Assembly: GCA_902786975.1 (NCBI GenBank)
Contig: CADAES010000019.1
Coordinates: forward strand, 1 to 64,000
Length of the DNA stretch: 64,000 bases
Reading direction: 5' to 3'
Source of the DNA: an uncultured Ruminococcus sp.
GTDB taxonomy: Bacteria; Bacillota; Clostridia; Oscillospirales; Ruminococcaceae
Under the pieces are notes generated by a model, which saw nothing but the letters and a program-made list of their open reading frames with translations, did not search any database and was not told the DNA's origin. The position numbers and the translations under genes are program-made. Positions 15,758 to 23,806 of the stretch are shown piece after piece. Each line of letters begins with the position of its first letter. Position 1 is the stretch's first letter.

Positions 15758-16393
15758 CTACCTCATTGTTTCACATTTAATTAAATCAAGTCTGACCAGA
15801 GCTTTGCCGTTTGGCAAAGGCTCGGACTTATCAAGCACCTTGCGGTAATTTATCTGCTTCATAGCATTTTCAAGATCAATCCCGGACATCTGACAATGCA
15901 CCTCGTCGAGCCTGTCGAAAGCATGAAGATACGGAGAATCCGACACCCAGTTATCTGTATCGGTGTTTATCTGTATCACACAGGAAACATATTTGGGTCT
16001 AACCCGGATAACAGCCTTCCGGAAAGCGGTATATCCGATATACTCGATAAGCAGGTCAGCGATGACAAGCTCCGCCTCGGGCAGCTTTTCATATTCGCTC
16101 ATAAGGTCAGCCTTTACACATTCCAGCACTCCGGAAAGGCTGGCATAGCGCTTTGAAAGCTCTTTGAGATAGTCTGCGTTGATATCGACAGCATAGACCC
16201 TGCGGTACTTTTGCGTGTCGATATGCTCCAGTCCGTTGCCGCCCGCAGCGCCGAACACCGCCGCAGTACCGACGGGGTAAGACTCAAACTGCTCTTTCAT
16301 CAGTTTATTGAGCATTTGCAGCTGTCTGACACTGTCAAGGCTCATATGGTTCTCGTAGTCGTCAAGGCTTATTTCTTCCCACGGATTGGACAT
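15758..16393 (-). CDS. Class I SAM-dependent methyltransferase-like protein
   Basis: 211 residues, starting 3 bases after scpB. The nucleotide-binding loop AAVFGAAGGNGLEHI, the acidic VYAVDIN at the end of strand 2, and the ADL(L) motif after strand 4 fit a Rossmann methyltransferase. The substrate is unknown. The position inside the scpAB - gerW operon is not usual for the conserved cluster. Confidence 0.75.
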   Translation of the reverse strand: MSNPWEEISLDDYENHMSLDSVRQLQMLNKLMKEQFESYPVGTAAVFGAAGGNGLEHIDTQKYRRVYAVDINADYLKELSKRYASLSGVLECVKADLMSEYEKLPEAELVIADLLIEYIGYTAFRKAVIRVRPKYVSCVIQINTDTDNWVSDSPYLHAFDRLDEVHCQMSGIDLENAMKQINYRKVLDKSEPLPNGKALVRLDLIKCETMR

Positions 16394-16396
16394 AGT

Positions 16397-16966
16397 TCAG
16401 TCCTCGCTTTGCTGCTGAGCATTTTCAAGTATCTCATCAATGGTTATCTGTTCGCTCGATTCGGGCAGAGGCGGCAGGTCTTTAAGGCTCGTCAGTCTGA
16501 ATGCCCTCAGAAAATTATCGGTAGTCTTATATGCTATCGGTCTGCCGGGAAGGTCGAGCCTTCCTGCCTCGGCGAGGAGGTCCTTTTCAACGAGGGAGTT
16601 GACCACGCTTGAAGAATCAACACCTCTGACGTTCTCGACAAAGCCCTTTGTGACAGGCTGATTGTAAGCTATTATAGTAAGTGTTTCAAGTGCCGCAGGG
16701 GAAAGCTGTGAGTTTTTCTTTATCTCCAGTGCGGACCTGACCTGCGGTGCGAAAGCCTGCTTTGTGGCAAGCTGATAGCGGTCGTTGAGATGCAGAAGCT
16801 CTATGCCGCTGTCGGGCTTTGAATATTTGAGTTCAAGCTCGGTTATCACCTCGTCAAGCTCGTCCTTGACAAGCTCGGCCGCCCCGCACAGCCTTTCGGC
16901 ATCGACAGGCTCGCCGCTTGCAAAAAGCACCGCTTCGACCACGGGTATCTTGTTTTGTATTTCCAT
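16397..16966 (-). CDS. scpB: Segregation and condensation protein B
   Basis: 189 residues, the normal length. Two winged-helix domains; the typical motifs VEAVLFASGEPVDAERL, SPAALETLTIIAYNQPVT and RGVDSSSVVNSLVEK are clear. ScpB dimers bridge ScpA on the SMC head complex for chromosome compaction and segregation. It starts 17 bases after scpA. Confidence 0.96.
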   Translation of the reverse strand: MEIQNKIPVVEAVLFASGEPVDAERLCGAAELVKDELDEVITELELKYSKPDSGIELLHLNDRYQLATKQAFAPQVRSALEIKKNSQLSPAALETLTIIAYNQPVTKGFVENVRGVDSSSVVNSLVEKDLLAEAGRLDLPGRPIAYKTTDNFLRAFRLTSLKDLPPLPESSEQITIDEILENAQQQSED

Positions 16967-16983
16967 TTTATATCCTTTCAGGC

Positions 16984-18438
16984 TTAAAGCTTTGAGCCGC
17001 CGTATCTCCAGTAGTTCCCCGGGCTGTCATCGCCCACGGGAGAAAAGCCCCAGTAATATCTGACCCTGCCCCAATAGCTCGGCTTGAACGGCGTGCCGTC
17101 CGATCCGCTGTCGGCGATGATCTCGCAAGGCTGAGAGGGCTGTGTCTGCAAGGGCGGTTCCTGCGGTGAAAAGTCGCTTTGCGTTTGCGCTGTGGAAGGC
17201 TCCGCCTGCGGCTCAACAAAGATGCTGTAGCTGAAACGTGAAACACGCTCTGCGATAGGCTTAGGCTGAACAGGTCTGTGCCCGGTGATATCACGCTGTT
17301 CGGGCTGAACAGGGGTCGCCTCGCTTGCCTGTTCCGAAGGCTCGACAGGCTCGGGGGCTGTCTGCGCTTGCTCGGTTTGTTCGGGCTGAACAGGTGTCCC
17401 CTCGCTCGTCTGTTCCGAAGGCTCGACAGGCTCGGGCTCTGTTTGCGTTTGCTCGGGCTGTTCGGGCTGAACAGCGGTCGCCTCGCTTGTCTGTTCCGAA
17501 GGCTCGGCAGGCTCGGGGACTGTCTGCGCTTGCTCGGTTTGTTCGGGCTGAACAGCGGTCACCTCGCTTGTCTGTTCCGAAGGCTCGACAGGCTCGGGCG
17601 CTGTTTGCGCTTGCTCGGGCTGTTCTGGCTGAACTGTGGTCGCCTCGCTTGTCTGTTCCGAAGGCACGACAGGCTCGGGCGCAGTTTGCGCTTGCTCGGG
17701 CTGTTCGGGCTCGGGCGATGAATGCTTTTTGCGCTCACGGGTCTTATCGCTGAACGATATCTGCGTATTATCGTCATTCAGGCATATCCTGCCCGATTTT
17801 GTAAGCTCAAGTATCGCAAGAAAGGTAGCTACTCTCTCGCTTTTGGTCTGCATACCGTCGTAGATGTGTGAAAGGTCGCAGACGCCGACGGTATAGAGCT
17901 TTTTGAGTATATAAACTATCTTTGAGCCGACAGACACCACTTTGTGGGAAACTATCGGCTGAAACAGCTTTGCGTTGATAGGCTTCTCGTTTCTCGCCCT
18001 CTCGGACAGTCCGAGATAAGCTTCGAGAAGCACCGAGGGGTCGTGTTCACGGGTATAGGTCTTGTCAACAGGCACAGGCTCGGGCTTTCTGACAAATATC
18101 TCCCCGCCTGCGTAGCCCCTGGCAAGCACCGATGCAAGGTATTTGCACTGAGAATACTCGATAAGTCTGCCTTCAAGCTCTTTTTTAAGCTCCTGCGCTT
18201 CCTCGTCCTGGGGGAGCAGAGATACTGTCTTGATATAGATGAGCCTTGCCGCCATTTCAAGGAAATCGGCAGCGTCCTCAAGGTCCTCGTGGTCAAGCTG
18301 ATGGATATATTCCATATACTGCTCCAGCAGCAGCGATATCTCAATATCGTGTATATTCAGTTTGTGCTTGGAGATAAGGTGAAGGAGCAGGTCAAGAGGT
18401 CCTTCAAACATATCCAGCTTGAACTGTGCACAAGACAT
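16984..18438 (-). CDS. scpA: Segregation and condensation protein A with repeat-rich C-terminal extension
   Basis: 484 residues, about twice the usual 240-260. Residues 1-235 are a full kleisin: the N-terminal SMC-neck-binding helix region (FEGPLDLLLHLI), the middle, and the C-terminal winged helix (YDGMQTKSERVATFLAILEL). Residues about 242-383 are five copies of a 27-residue Pro/Glu/Gln repeat. The last 100 residues are Pro/Gln-rich and end in an aromatic block (YWGRVRYYWGF ... NYWRYGG). Since the kleisin itself is complete, the tail is an addition rather than a disruption, unless the tandem repeat has caused a local assembly error. It lies between the M50 protease and scpB. Confidence 0.93.
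   Translation of the reverse strand: MSCAQFKLDMFEGPLDLLLHLISKHKLNIHDIEISLLLEQYMEYIHQLDHEDLEDAADFLEMAARLIYIKTVSLLPQDEEAQELKKELEGRLIEYSQCKYLASVLARGYAGGEIFVRKPEPVPVDKTYTREHDPSVLLEAYLGLSERARNEKPINAKLFQPIVSHKVVSVGSKIVYILKKLYTVGVCDLSHIYDGMQTKSERVATFLAILELTKSGRICLNDDNTQISFSDKTRERKKHSSPEPEQPEQAQTAPEPVVPSEQTSEATTVQPEQPEQAQTAPEPVEPSEQTSEVTAVQPEQTEQAQTVPEPAEPSEQTSEATAVQPEQPEQTQTEPEPVEPSEQTSEGTPVQPEQTEQAQTAPEPVEPSEQASEATPVQPEQRDITGHRPVQPKPIAERVSRFSYSIFVEPQAEPSTAQTQSDFSPQEPPLQTQPSQPCEIIADSGSDGTPFKPSYWGRVRYYWGFSPVGDDSPGNYWRYGGSKL
17290..17715. repeat. 81-bp tandem repeat, about five copies, inside scpA
   Basis: The string CGGGCTGAAC recurs at 17301, 17382, 17463 and 17544, and as CTGGCTGAAC at 17625, exactly 81 bases apart. 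It encodes a 27-residue unit of the form QPEQxEQAQTxPEPVEPSEQ plus TSEATxV. Copies differ at a few positions, mostly T/A and P/T changes. Confidence 0.95.
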
Positions 18439-18470
18439 TTCGGGTTATCCTTTCAAACGGTTATTTGCAC

Positions 18471-19133
18471 TTAGCTGACAATGCTTTTCAAAATGGGGTC
18501 TACCCAGAAGGAAAGCTTATCCATTACCCAGAAAAGCTTGTCGTTAATCCACCCGAGCGGTCCGTCAAGAAGCCCGGACACAACGAGCAGGATAAATCCA
18601 AGAGAGATATAAAGCTCATACTGGCGGATCTTTCTGTCAAAACTGTAGCTTGTAAAATAGCTCAGTATCTTTGAACCGTCAAGCGGCGGTACGGGGATAA
18701 GGTTAAATATCGCAAGTCCGAGATTTATGGCTGTGAAATAGTACATGAGCAGCGTCAGCCAGAAGCAGACCTCGGTAGGATTTGAATAGTAGACATAAGT
18801 GAATATCTTATAGACTATAACTCCGAAATATGCAACGATGACATTTGCGATAGGCCCTGCGGCGGCGCTGAGCGCCATACCCTTTCTGGGACTTTTGAAA
18901 TAGTTGGGATTGACCTGTACCGGCCGTCCCCAGCCGAAGCCGACAAACAGAAGCATCACCGCACCGATAGGGTCGATATGATTGAACGGATTGACATTGA
19001 GCCTGTTCTGAGCTTTGGGCGTAGGGTCGCCCATTTTGTTGGCAGACCATGCGTGGGCAAACTCATGAAGCGGAATGACCATAAAGATTATCATTATCCT
19101 TGCGCCGAACTTTAATATCGTATCAACGGTCAA
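18471..19133 (-). CDS. Site-2 protease family membrane metalloprotease (M50)
   Basis: 220 residues, four to five hydrophobic spans. The zinc motif HEFAH (about 24-28) lies in the first region, and the third zinc ligand is in NLIPVPPLDGSKI near residue 158. This compact form matches the YwhC/Rip3-like S2P proteases common in Firmicutes, which are usually annotated beside scpAB. Its substrate is unknown. The start is a TTG at 19131-19133 with GGAGG at good spacing. First gene of the operon that runs to rluB. Confidence 0.9.
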   Translation of the reverse strand: MTVDTILKFGARIMIIFMVIPLHEFAHAWSANKMGDPTPKAQNRLNVNPFNHIDPIGAVMLLFVGFGWGRPVQVNPNYFKSPRKGMALSAAAGPIANVIVAYFGVIVYKIFTYVYYSNPTEVCFWLTLLMYYFTAINLGLAIFNLIPVPPLDGSKILSYFTSYSFDRKIRQYELYISLGFILLVVSGLLDGPLGWINDKLFWVMDKLSFWVDPILKSIVS

Positions 19134-19184
19134 CCTCTTTCACCTCCGAAAGCATTTTGCTAAAAATAAATACATACACTTGTT

Positions 19185-19213
19185 ATTATACACTATTTTA
19201 AAGAATATTTCAA
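19185..19213 (-). promoter_or_regulatory. Sigma-A promoter of the M50 - scpAB - gerW - dacF - rluB operon
   Basis: Minus-strand TTGAAA (19208-19213), 17 bases, TATAAT (19185-19190). No other convincing promoter was seen before rluB, so eight genes may share it. Confidence 0.85.
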
Positions 19214-19283
19214 GTACTATCTGCTTCTTTTAGCAGTAACTTATTAACTTTTTGTGATTTTCCGAAAAAATTTGAAAAAAGGC

Positions 19284-19312
19284 TTGCATTTTGAAAACAG
19301 ATGTGATATAAT
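19284..19312 (+). promoter_or_regulatory. Sigma-A promoter of rpmB
   Basis: TTGCAT (19284-19289), 17 bases, TATAAT (19307-19312). Confidence 0.85.
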
Positions 19313-19357
19313 AACTTACGTTGTGATTACAGTAACAAGAAAAGGAGGTGCAAACTG

Positions 19358-19543
19358 ATGGCAAAGTGTGATATTTGCGGAAAGGGTGTAACTTTCGGTA
19401 TCAAGGTTTCCCACTCTCACAGAAGATCCAACAGGACCTGGAAGCCAAACGTAAAGAGAGTAAAGGCTATTGTAAACGGTACTCCTTGTCATGTTTACGC
19501 TTGCTCAAGATGCTTGCGTTCCGGAAAGGTCGAGAGAGCTTGA
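19358..19543 (+). CDS. rpmB: 50S ribosomal protein L28
   Basis: 61 residues. The start MAKCDICGKG and the later CSRCL give two CxxC pairs, the zinc-binding (C+) form of L28. The basic middle SHSHRRSNRTWKPN is typical. An AAGGAGGTG site lies 8 bases before the ATG. It is transcribed alone from its own promoter and ended by its own terminator. Confidence 0.97.
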   Translation: MAKCDICGKGVTFGIKVSHSHRRSNRTWKPNVKRVKAIVNGTPCHVYACSRCLRSGKVERA

Positions 19544-19564
19544 CCCTAAGCTGAATGTAAAAAC

Positions 19565-19592
19565 AGACCGACTTATACAGTCGGTCTTTTTT
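19565..19592 (+). terminator. Terminator of rpmB
   Basis: A 9-bp perfect stem AGACCGACT / AGTCGGTCT with a 5-base loop is followed by TTTTTTC. Confidence 0.9.
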
Positions 19593-19633
19593 CATTGTGT
19601 TTGATTATGTACGGATATGTGCAGAAAATAAAT

Positions 19634-19680
19634 AAGCTGTCCCGCAGGGTGTGTTCTCTGCAGGGCAGCTTTGTTTTTAA
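19634..19680 (-). terminator. Terminator of ltaS, possibly bidirectional
   Basis: A 14-bp stem with one mismatch (19634-19647 with 19658-19671) follows the ltaS stop. The minus-strand tract after it is ATTTATTTTC; on the plus strand a better TTTGTTTTT follows. Confidence 0.65.
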
Positions 19681-21950
19681 ACAGCGAGCTGATATTTATC
19701 CTTTTTGCCCGAGGGCGGCATAAACAGCTGGTCGGAGCCGTTTGAGCGCATACCGGTCGGGTTATCCGAGCCGCTGAAGCCGTCGGAGGATTTCTTTATC
19801 ATATCAAAGTAGATTATCGCATTGGAAATCTTTATTCTCTCGTCGGCGTAATCGGAATACTTTTTGATGTACACCTCATCGACCTTGCCGTTGTTTTTAT
19901 GGCTTTCGGCGGCAGTTTTGCCAAACTCCGTGTCCTCGGCGGTCTTATAGGTATTCTTGATCTGGTCGGTATAAAGCGGAGAAGGTTCGTCCTTGAATAT
20001 CTGGTTGCAGGAAGCGTACAAGGCGACGTTCCTGTAGCCTGTCTTATCAAAGTAGGTATCCTTCTGGCTGTCGTAGTAAACGGTATCGGTGCTGTAATTG
20101 CCGTTGGGGAAGATAACTACGTTCTCTTCGTTTTCCTTGATGGAGAAATAGTCGTGACCGAGAGCGTACTTGTTCTCAAAGCCCATCATATTTCCAAGTG
20201 TGGGCTGGATATCGTACATACCGATAGTTTTGTCAAACGTCTGCGGCTCGTATCCGCCGTCCTTTGACCAGATTATAAGCGGCACTTTCCTGTTGATGTT
20301 ATAATAGAACGGGTCAACGGGAATATAGCCGGGGTCGCTTTCCGAAAGCGTTTTATCGTTGAAGGGGTCGTAGTTATAGTAATACTCGAACTCCTCTTCC
20401 TTTATCTTTGCATCGTGGTCGCCGTAAAGCAGTACCACAGCGCCGTCGAGCAGACCCTCTTTATCGAGATCGGAAAAGAACTGACCGAGTGCCTCGTCGG
20501 CATAATGCACCGACTTAAAGTAAGAGCCGAGCTTTCTGCCCTCAAGGAAAGGCGCAGAGACTTCGTCATAAAGTCCTGTCTGATCATTGTATTTCTTGTA
20601 TTTGAAATCGACCTTGAAATCGCTCACTCTTTCGATATCGGTGAACGGGGTATGGTTGGTGAGCATAAGGAATGTGCCCATCCATTTGTCATGAGCCTTG
20701 TCTATTTCCTTGATCTTGGGAATAGCCTGTCGGAACATCGACTTATCGGAAAGTCCGAGGCCGATAGTTTCATCGACATCGAAATCGGTAGAGGAATTAT
20801 AGAATTTCTCATAGCCGTATGACTTGTGAACGTTGAGCCTGTTCCAGTAGGAGCCGTTGTTGCCGTGCATACTGAACGGATAGTAGCCCTGCTGTTTGAG
20901 CATTTTCTGTATGGTAGTGTAATCTCTGTCCCAGTAGTTTATTGCGACGGTACCGCTCGATGCGGGCATAAGCGACGATGCGAACGTGAATTCGGTATCC
21001 GAGGTCGTGCCCACTCCCTCTTGAGCGTAGAAATTGGTAAAGTAGAGCCCTTCCTTGGCAAGCTTGTTGATGTTGGGTGTGAGGGGCTGACCGTTGATAT
21101 ATGTGCCGAGCGTGAAGCCCTGTATGCTCTCGGCGTGGATAACGATAAGGTTCTTGCCTGCGAACATATTTGAATACTTGTTCTTCTTTATCTGGGCACT
21201 GACCTCCTCGACGGATCTGTTATCGTAGAACTTGTTGAAAAGGTCCTCGCTCTCGTCGTAGCCGAACATTATGTTCAGCTGTGCGTTGGCACACGAAACG
21301 GCGTCGCTGATGTGGTATGTATAAAGACCGAAGGTAGCCATCACATACTCTCTGTTCCACTGTTTGCGAAGTCTTGAATAGTCGGTGCCGGTAAGGATAA
21401 CGGCGCACACTCCGAGAAACGCTATACCAACGCCAAAGGTAGCCCAGCCTGTTTTGCGGCGCTGCTTTTTCTCTCTGACCTGCGTGGTGTAGTCCTTGGT
21501 CCTTTTCTTTATCATCACATAGACGGTGATGAATGCGGCTATCGACCACAGGAACGTGAGGTCCTTAATTTCCATAATGTTCTTGGTGACAGCGTCCATT
21601 ACTCCGCCCAGCTGCGATGCGGTCGACAGCAGGGATATGGACATGAACGAACGGAAATTGGTATAATAGATAGAGTTGCCCGCCGAGATTACCGCAAACA
21701 CTATCGTCAGCACGAGCAGGAACACGAACTGTCCCTTGCGCTTTTTGAAAAGCATCGAGATAGCTGCGAATATCATACACATACCAATATCGGCAAGCAG
21801 AGGCTTTATCTGATTGTAGTTGAACTTAACTGTGAAGGCTCTCAGCAGGAACGCATTGATGACAGACGACAGAACGAACACCATAGCGAGCATATTGTTC
21901 TTAGCGTAGTCATGCAGGACATTCCTGAAGCTCTTTAATTTTCCTTTCAT
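19677..21950 (-). CDS. ltaS: Lipoteichoic acid synthase family protein (LtaS-like sulfatase-fold enzyme)
   Basis: 757 residues. Five membrane spans occupy about residues 20-190. An extracellular sulfatase-fold domain follows, with the metal ligand in IHAESIQGF (Glu274), the nucleophile Thr316 in GTTSDTEF, and GDHDAK later. Family members polymerise glycerol phosphate from phosphatidylglycerol onto a glycolipid anchor. The protein has extra sequence after the sulfatase domain and a Ser/Gly-rich end, making it about 100 residues longer than S. aureus LtaS. A relative such as a phosphoglycerol transferase acting on other glycans cannot be excluded. Confidence 0.88.
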   Translation of the reverse strand: MKGKLKSFRNVLHDYAKNNMLAMVFVLSSVINAFLLRAFTVKFNYNQIKPLLADIGMCMIFAAISMLFKKRKGQFVFLLVLTIVFAVISAGNSIYYTNFRSFMSISLLSTASQLGGVMDAVTKNIMEIKDLTFLWSIAAFITVYVMIKKRTKDYTTQVREKKQRRKTGWATFGVGIAFLGVCAVILTGTDYSRLRKQWNREYVMATFGLYTYHISDAVSCANAQLNIMFGYDESEDLFNKFYDNRSVEEVSAQIKKNKYSNMFAGKNLIVIHAESIQGFTLGTYINGQPLTPNINKLAKEGLYFTNFYAQEGVGTTSDTEFTFASSLMPASSGTVAINYWDRDYTTIQKMLKQQGYYPFSMHGNNGSYWNRLNVHKSYGYEKFYNSSTDFDVDETIGLGLSDKSMFRQAIPKIKEIDKAHDKWMGTFLMLTNHTPFTDIERVSDFKVDFKYKKYNDQTGLYDEVSAPFLEGRKLGSYFKSVHYADEALGQFFSDLDKEGLLDGAVVLLYGDHDAKIKEEEFEYYYNYDPFNDKTLSESDPGYIPVDPFYYNINRKVPLIIWSKDGGYEPQTFDKTIGMYDIQPTLGNMMGFENKYALGHDYFSIKENEENVVIFPNGNYSTDTVYYDSQKDTYFDKTGYRNVALYASCNQIFKDEPSPLYTDQIKNTYKTAEDTEFGKTAAESHKNNGKVDEVYIKKYSDYADERIKISNAIIYFDMIKKSSDGFSGSDNPTGMRSNGSDQLFMPPSGKKDKYQLAV

Positions 21951-22026
21951 CTGTATTTCCTTCCATTTGTTTCTTTTTGTTCTTTTGTTCTTAAAAGGGG
22001 TTCCCCCTATATATCAATACAGATAT

Positions 22027-22055
22027 ATTATATAAAAATATGCATTAAAAGTCAA
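22027..22055 (-). promoter_or_regulatory. Sigma-A promoter of ltaS
   Basis: Minus-strand TTGACT (22050-22055), 17 bases, TATAAT (22027-22032). Confidence 0.85.
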
Positions 22056-22258
22056 TAACGTGACATCGTTTTCATAACTTTCAACAAAAATCGGAGGCTG
22101 TAAAAAGGGCTTTTTATTAGACAATTACACCACTTGGGGAGGACAGCCGGTCTTTGCGAACGGGCAAAAGTTGTTTTGTGAAAAGTGCTCAATAACTCGG
22201 TGCGATTTTAATTAAAAATACACAAAGCTACAAAGTTTAAAAAATGTATCCCAAACTG

Positions 22259-22287
22259 TTGCTATCAGTCGTTTTGTGTACTATAAT
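22259..22287 (+). promoter_or_regulatory. Sigma-A promoter of the HAD phosphatase gene
   Basis: TTGCTA (22259-22264), 17 bases, TATAAT (22282-22287). Confidence 0.8.
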
Positions 22288-22315
22288 CAAGATAGAAAAC
22301 AACAGGAGGACAGCT

Positions 22316-23101
22316 ATGATAAAGATCATCGCAACCGATATGGACGGCACGCTTCTTGACGACGAAAAGCAGCTCCCCAGCAACTTTGAGGACGTTATCA
22401 GCGACCTTTCCCGCAGAAAGATAAACTTTGTCATTTCAAGCGGAAGAAGCTTCAACGTGCTCAAAAAGCAATTCACAAGGCACATAGACGACCTGACGTT
22501 CATCTGTGACAACGGCGCTTACATAGTTGTCGGCGGAAAGAACATCTACACCTCGGTCATCGACAGGCAGACTGTCACAGACATAATCGACCGCTGTGAG
22601 AAGCTGGGCTACACGCTTATCCTGTGCGGAAAAAAGGGTGCGTGGCACAATGCCTCGGATGAATCGCAGAACAAGGAGATATCAAACTACTATGTCTGCC
22701 AGACCTATCTCAAGGACCTTCACGACTGCACCGACGAGATATTCAAGGTAGCCGTTTTCAAAGAGGACGGTTTCTCAAACGCTCAGTACGAGGCGCTCAG
22801 CGACTGCTTTGCGGACCGCTGCAACGTTCTGCTTTCGGGAAGCCACTGGGTGGATATTATGAACAAGGGCGTAAGCAAAGGCTCGGCACTTTCGACTATC
22901 TGCAACCGCTTCGGCGTAGGCTACAACGAGGTAATGGCGTTCGGCGACTATCTCAACGATGTGGATATGCTCAACTGTGCGTATTACAGTTTTGCGATGT
23001 CCAACGCTCACAGCTCTGTCAAGCAGGTGGCTAATTTCATCACAGGCTCCAACAACGACAACAGCGTGATGAAAGAGGTCAAGAAATACTGCCTGCAATA
23101 G
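22316..23101 (+). CDS. Cof-type HAD family phosphatase
   Basis: 261 residues from ATG 22316, five bases after AGGAGGA; an upstream in-frame ATG at 22244 lies before the promoter. HAD motif I is DMDGTLLDD, motif II ISSGRS, a Lys in the KGSALSTI region, and motif IV GDYLNDVDML. The cap is of the Cof/SPP type. Such enzymes remove phosphate from small sugar or nucleotide phosphates in the cytoplasm; the substrate is unknown. It stands alone between its promoter and terminator. Confidence 0.9.
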   Translation: MIKIIATDMDGTLLDDEKQLPSNFEDVISDLSRRKINFVISSGRSFNVLKKQFTRHIDDLTFICDNGAYIVVGGKNIYTSVIDRQTVTDIIDRCEKLGYTLILCGKKGAWHNASDESQNKEISNYYVCQTYLKDLHDCTDEIFKVAVFKEDGFSNAQYEALSDCFADRCNVLLSGSHWVDIMNKGVSKGSALSTICNRFGVGYNEVMAFGDYLNDVDMLNCAYYSFAMSNAHSSVKQVANFITGSNNDNSVMKEVKKYCLQ

Positions 23102-23135
23102 ATGTTCAGTACTTTTTTACATACACAAAAATCCA

Positions 23136-23174
23136 AAAACGCTATGCTGACTTTAGACAGCACAGCGTTTTTTT
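23136..23174 (+). terminator. Terminator of the HAD phosphatase gene
   Basis: AAACGCT-A-TGCTG pairs with CAGCA-C-AGCGTTT across an 8-base loop, then a run of T. Confidence 0.85.
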
Positions 23175-23219
23175 CGTCGGGGAAAATGTTAAATTAGCGT
23201 GAACGTTTGCAAACAGCCC

Positions 23220-23248
23220 TTGACAAAGCGGTAATAAGTTACTATACT
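23220..23248 (+). promoter_or_regulatory. Sigma-A promoter of the marR operon
   Basis: TTGACA (23220-23225), 17 bases, TATACT (23243-23248). It is overlapped by two operator-like palindromes. Confidence 0.9.
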
Positions 23249-23267
23249 ATAAGCAGTAACTTGTTAC
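23231..23267. promoter_or_regulatory. Two palindromic operators, probably for the MarR-type regulator
   Basis: GTAATAAGTTAC (23231-23242) fills the -35/-10 spacer, and GTAACTTGTTAC (23256-23267) lies at the expected transcription start. Both are GTAA-N4-TTAC palindromes with starts 25 bases apart, placed so that a bound dimer would block polymerase. Autoregulation by the MarR protein encoded next is inferred. Confidence 0.75.
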
Positions 23268-23290
23268 TATCAAGAAAGGAGGGCAGCGTT

Positions 23291-23785
23291 ATGAAAATGG
23301 ACGAGATGTACGATAGCTTCGGGACCGACACGGACAATATGCTCAATGCGATATTTTCGAGCATTTTTATAATGCAGAACAGAATGCAGACAGCCTGCGA
23401 GAAGATACAGACGCAGATATCTATGAAGCAGTGGCTTTTGCTCGTAATGGCTTCGATCTGTCCCGAGCCGAGGACTCTGACGGCGGTCGGAAACCTTATG
23501 GGCTGTTCAAGGCAGAACGTCAAAAAGCTCGCACTGGTGCTTGAAAGCAAGGGCTTTATAAGTCTGGAACAGGGCTTCAACAATTCACTCACTATCGAAT
23601 TGAGCGAACAAGCCGAAAGGTACTTTACGCAAATGCAGGAAAGATACTCAAAGACGATGCATCTGATGTTTGACGATCTCAGCGAGGAAGAGATACAGCA
23701 GCTTTACAAGCTTTACGGCAAGCTGTACGCAGGGATAGAAAGAGTCGAGAACTACGCAGAAAAGCACAGGACAACAGACACATAG
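23291..23785 (+). CDS. MarR family transcriptional regulator
   Basis: 164 residues from ATG 23291, after AAGGAGG. The winged-helix core is visible: RTLTAVGNLMGCSRQNVKKLALVLESKGFISLEQ, followed by the wing and a long C-terminal dimerisation helix. MarR proteins bind palindromes as dimers and usually repress their own operon until a ligand or oxidant is sensed. Operator-like palindromes sit on its promoter. It heads a three-gene operon with a DUF6544 protein and a radical SAM protein. Confidence 0.9.
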   Translation: MKMDEMYDSFGTDTDNMLNAIFSSIFIMQNRMQTACEKIQTQISMKQWLLLVMASICPEPRTLTAVGNLMGCSRQNVKKLALVLESKGFISLEQGFNNSLTIELSEQAERYFTQMQERYSKTMHLMFDDLSEEEIQQLYKLYGKLYAGIERVENYAEKHRTTDT

Positions 23786-23806
23786 AAATAATAAGGAGAA
23801 AACAAA

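Larger units (their letters stand above)
21951..22315. other. Divergent intergenic region between ltaS and a HAD phosphatase gene
   Basis: 365 bases. It holds one promoter for each side (22027-22055 and 22259-22287). Nothing else was recognised in 22056-22258. Confidence 0.6.

Noticed and set aside
17278..17753. Two plus-strand reading frames of 140-150 codons with regular repeats
   Set aside because: They are antisense shadows of the 81-bp repeat in scpA; they have no ribosome binding site and show only Leu/Arg-rich repeats.
19235..19247. Third MarR-type operator upstream of rpmB
   Set aside because: GTAACTTATTAA lacks the second half-site C and lies in an AT-rich stretch; judged a chance match.
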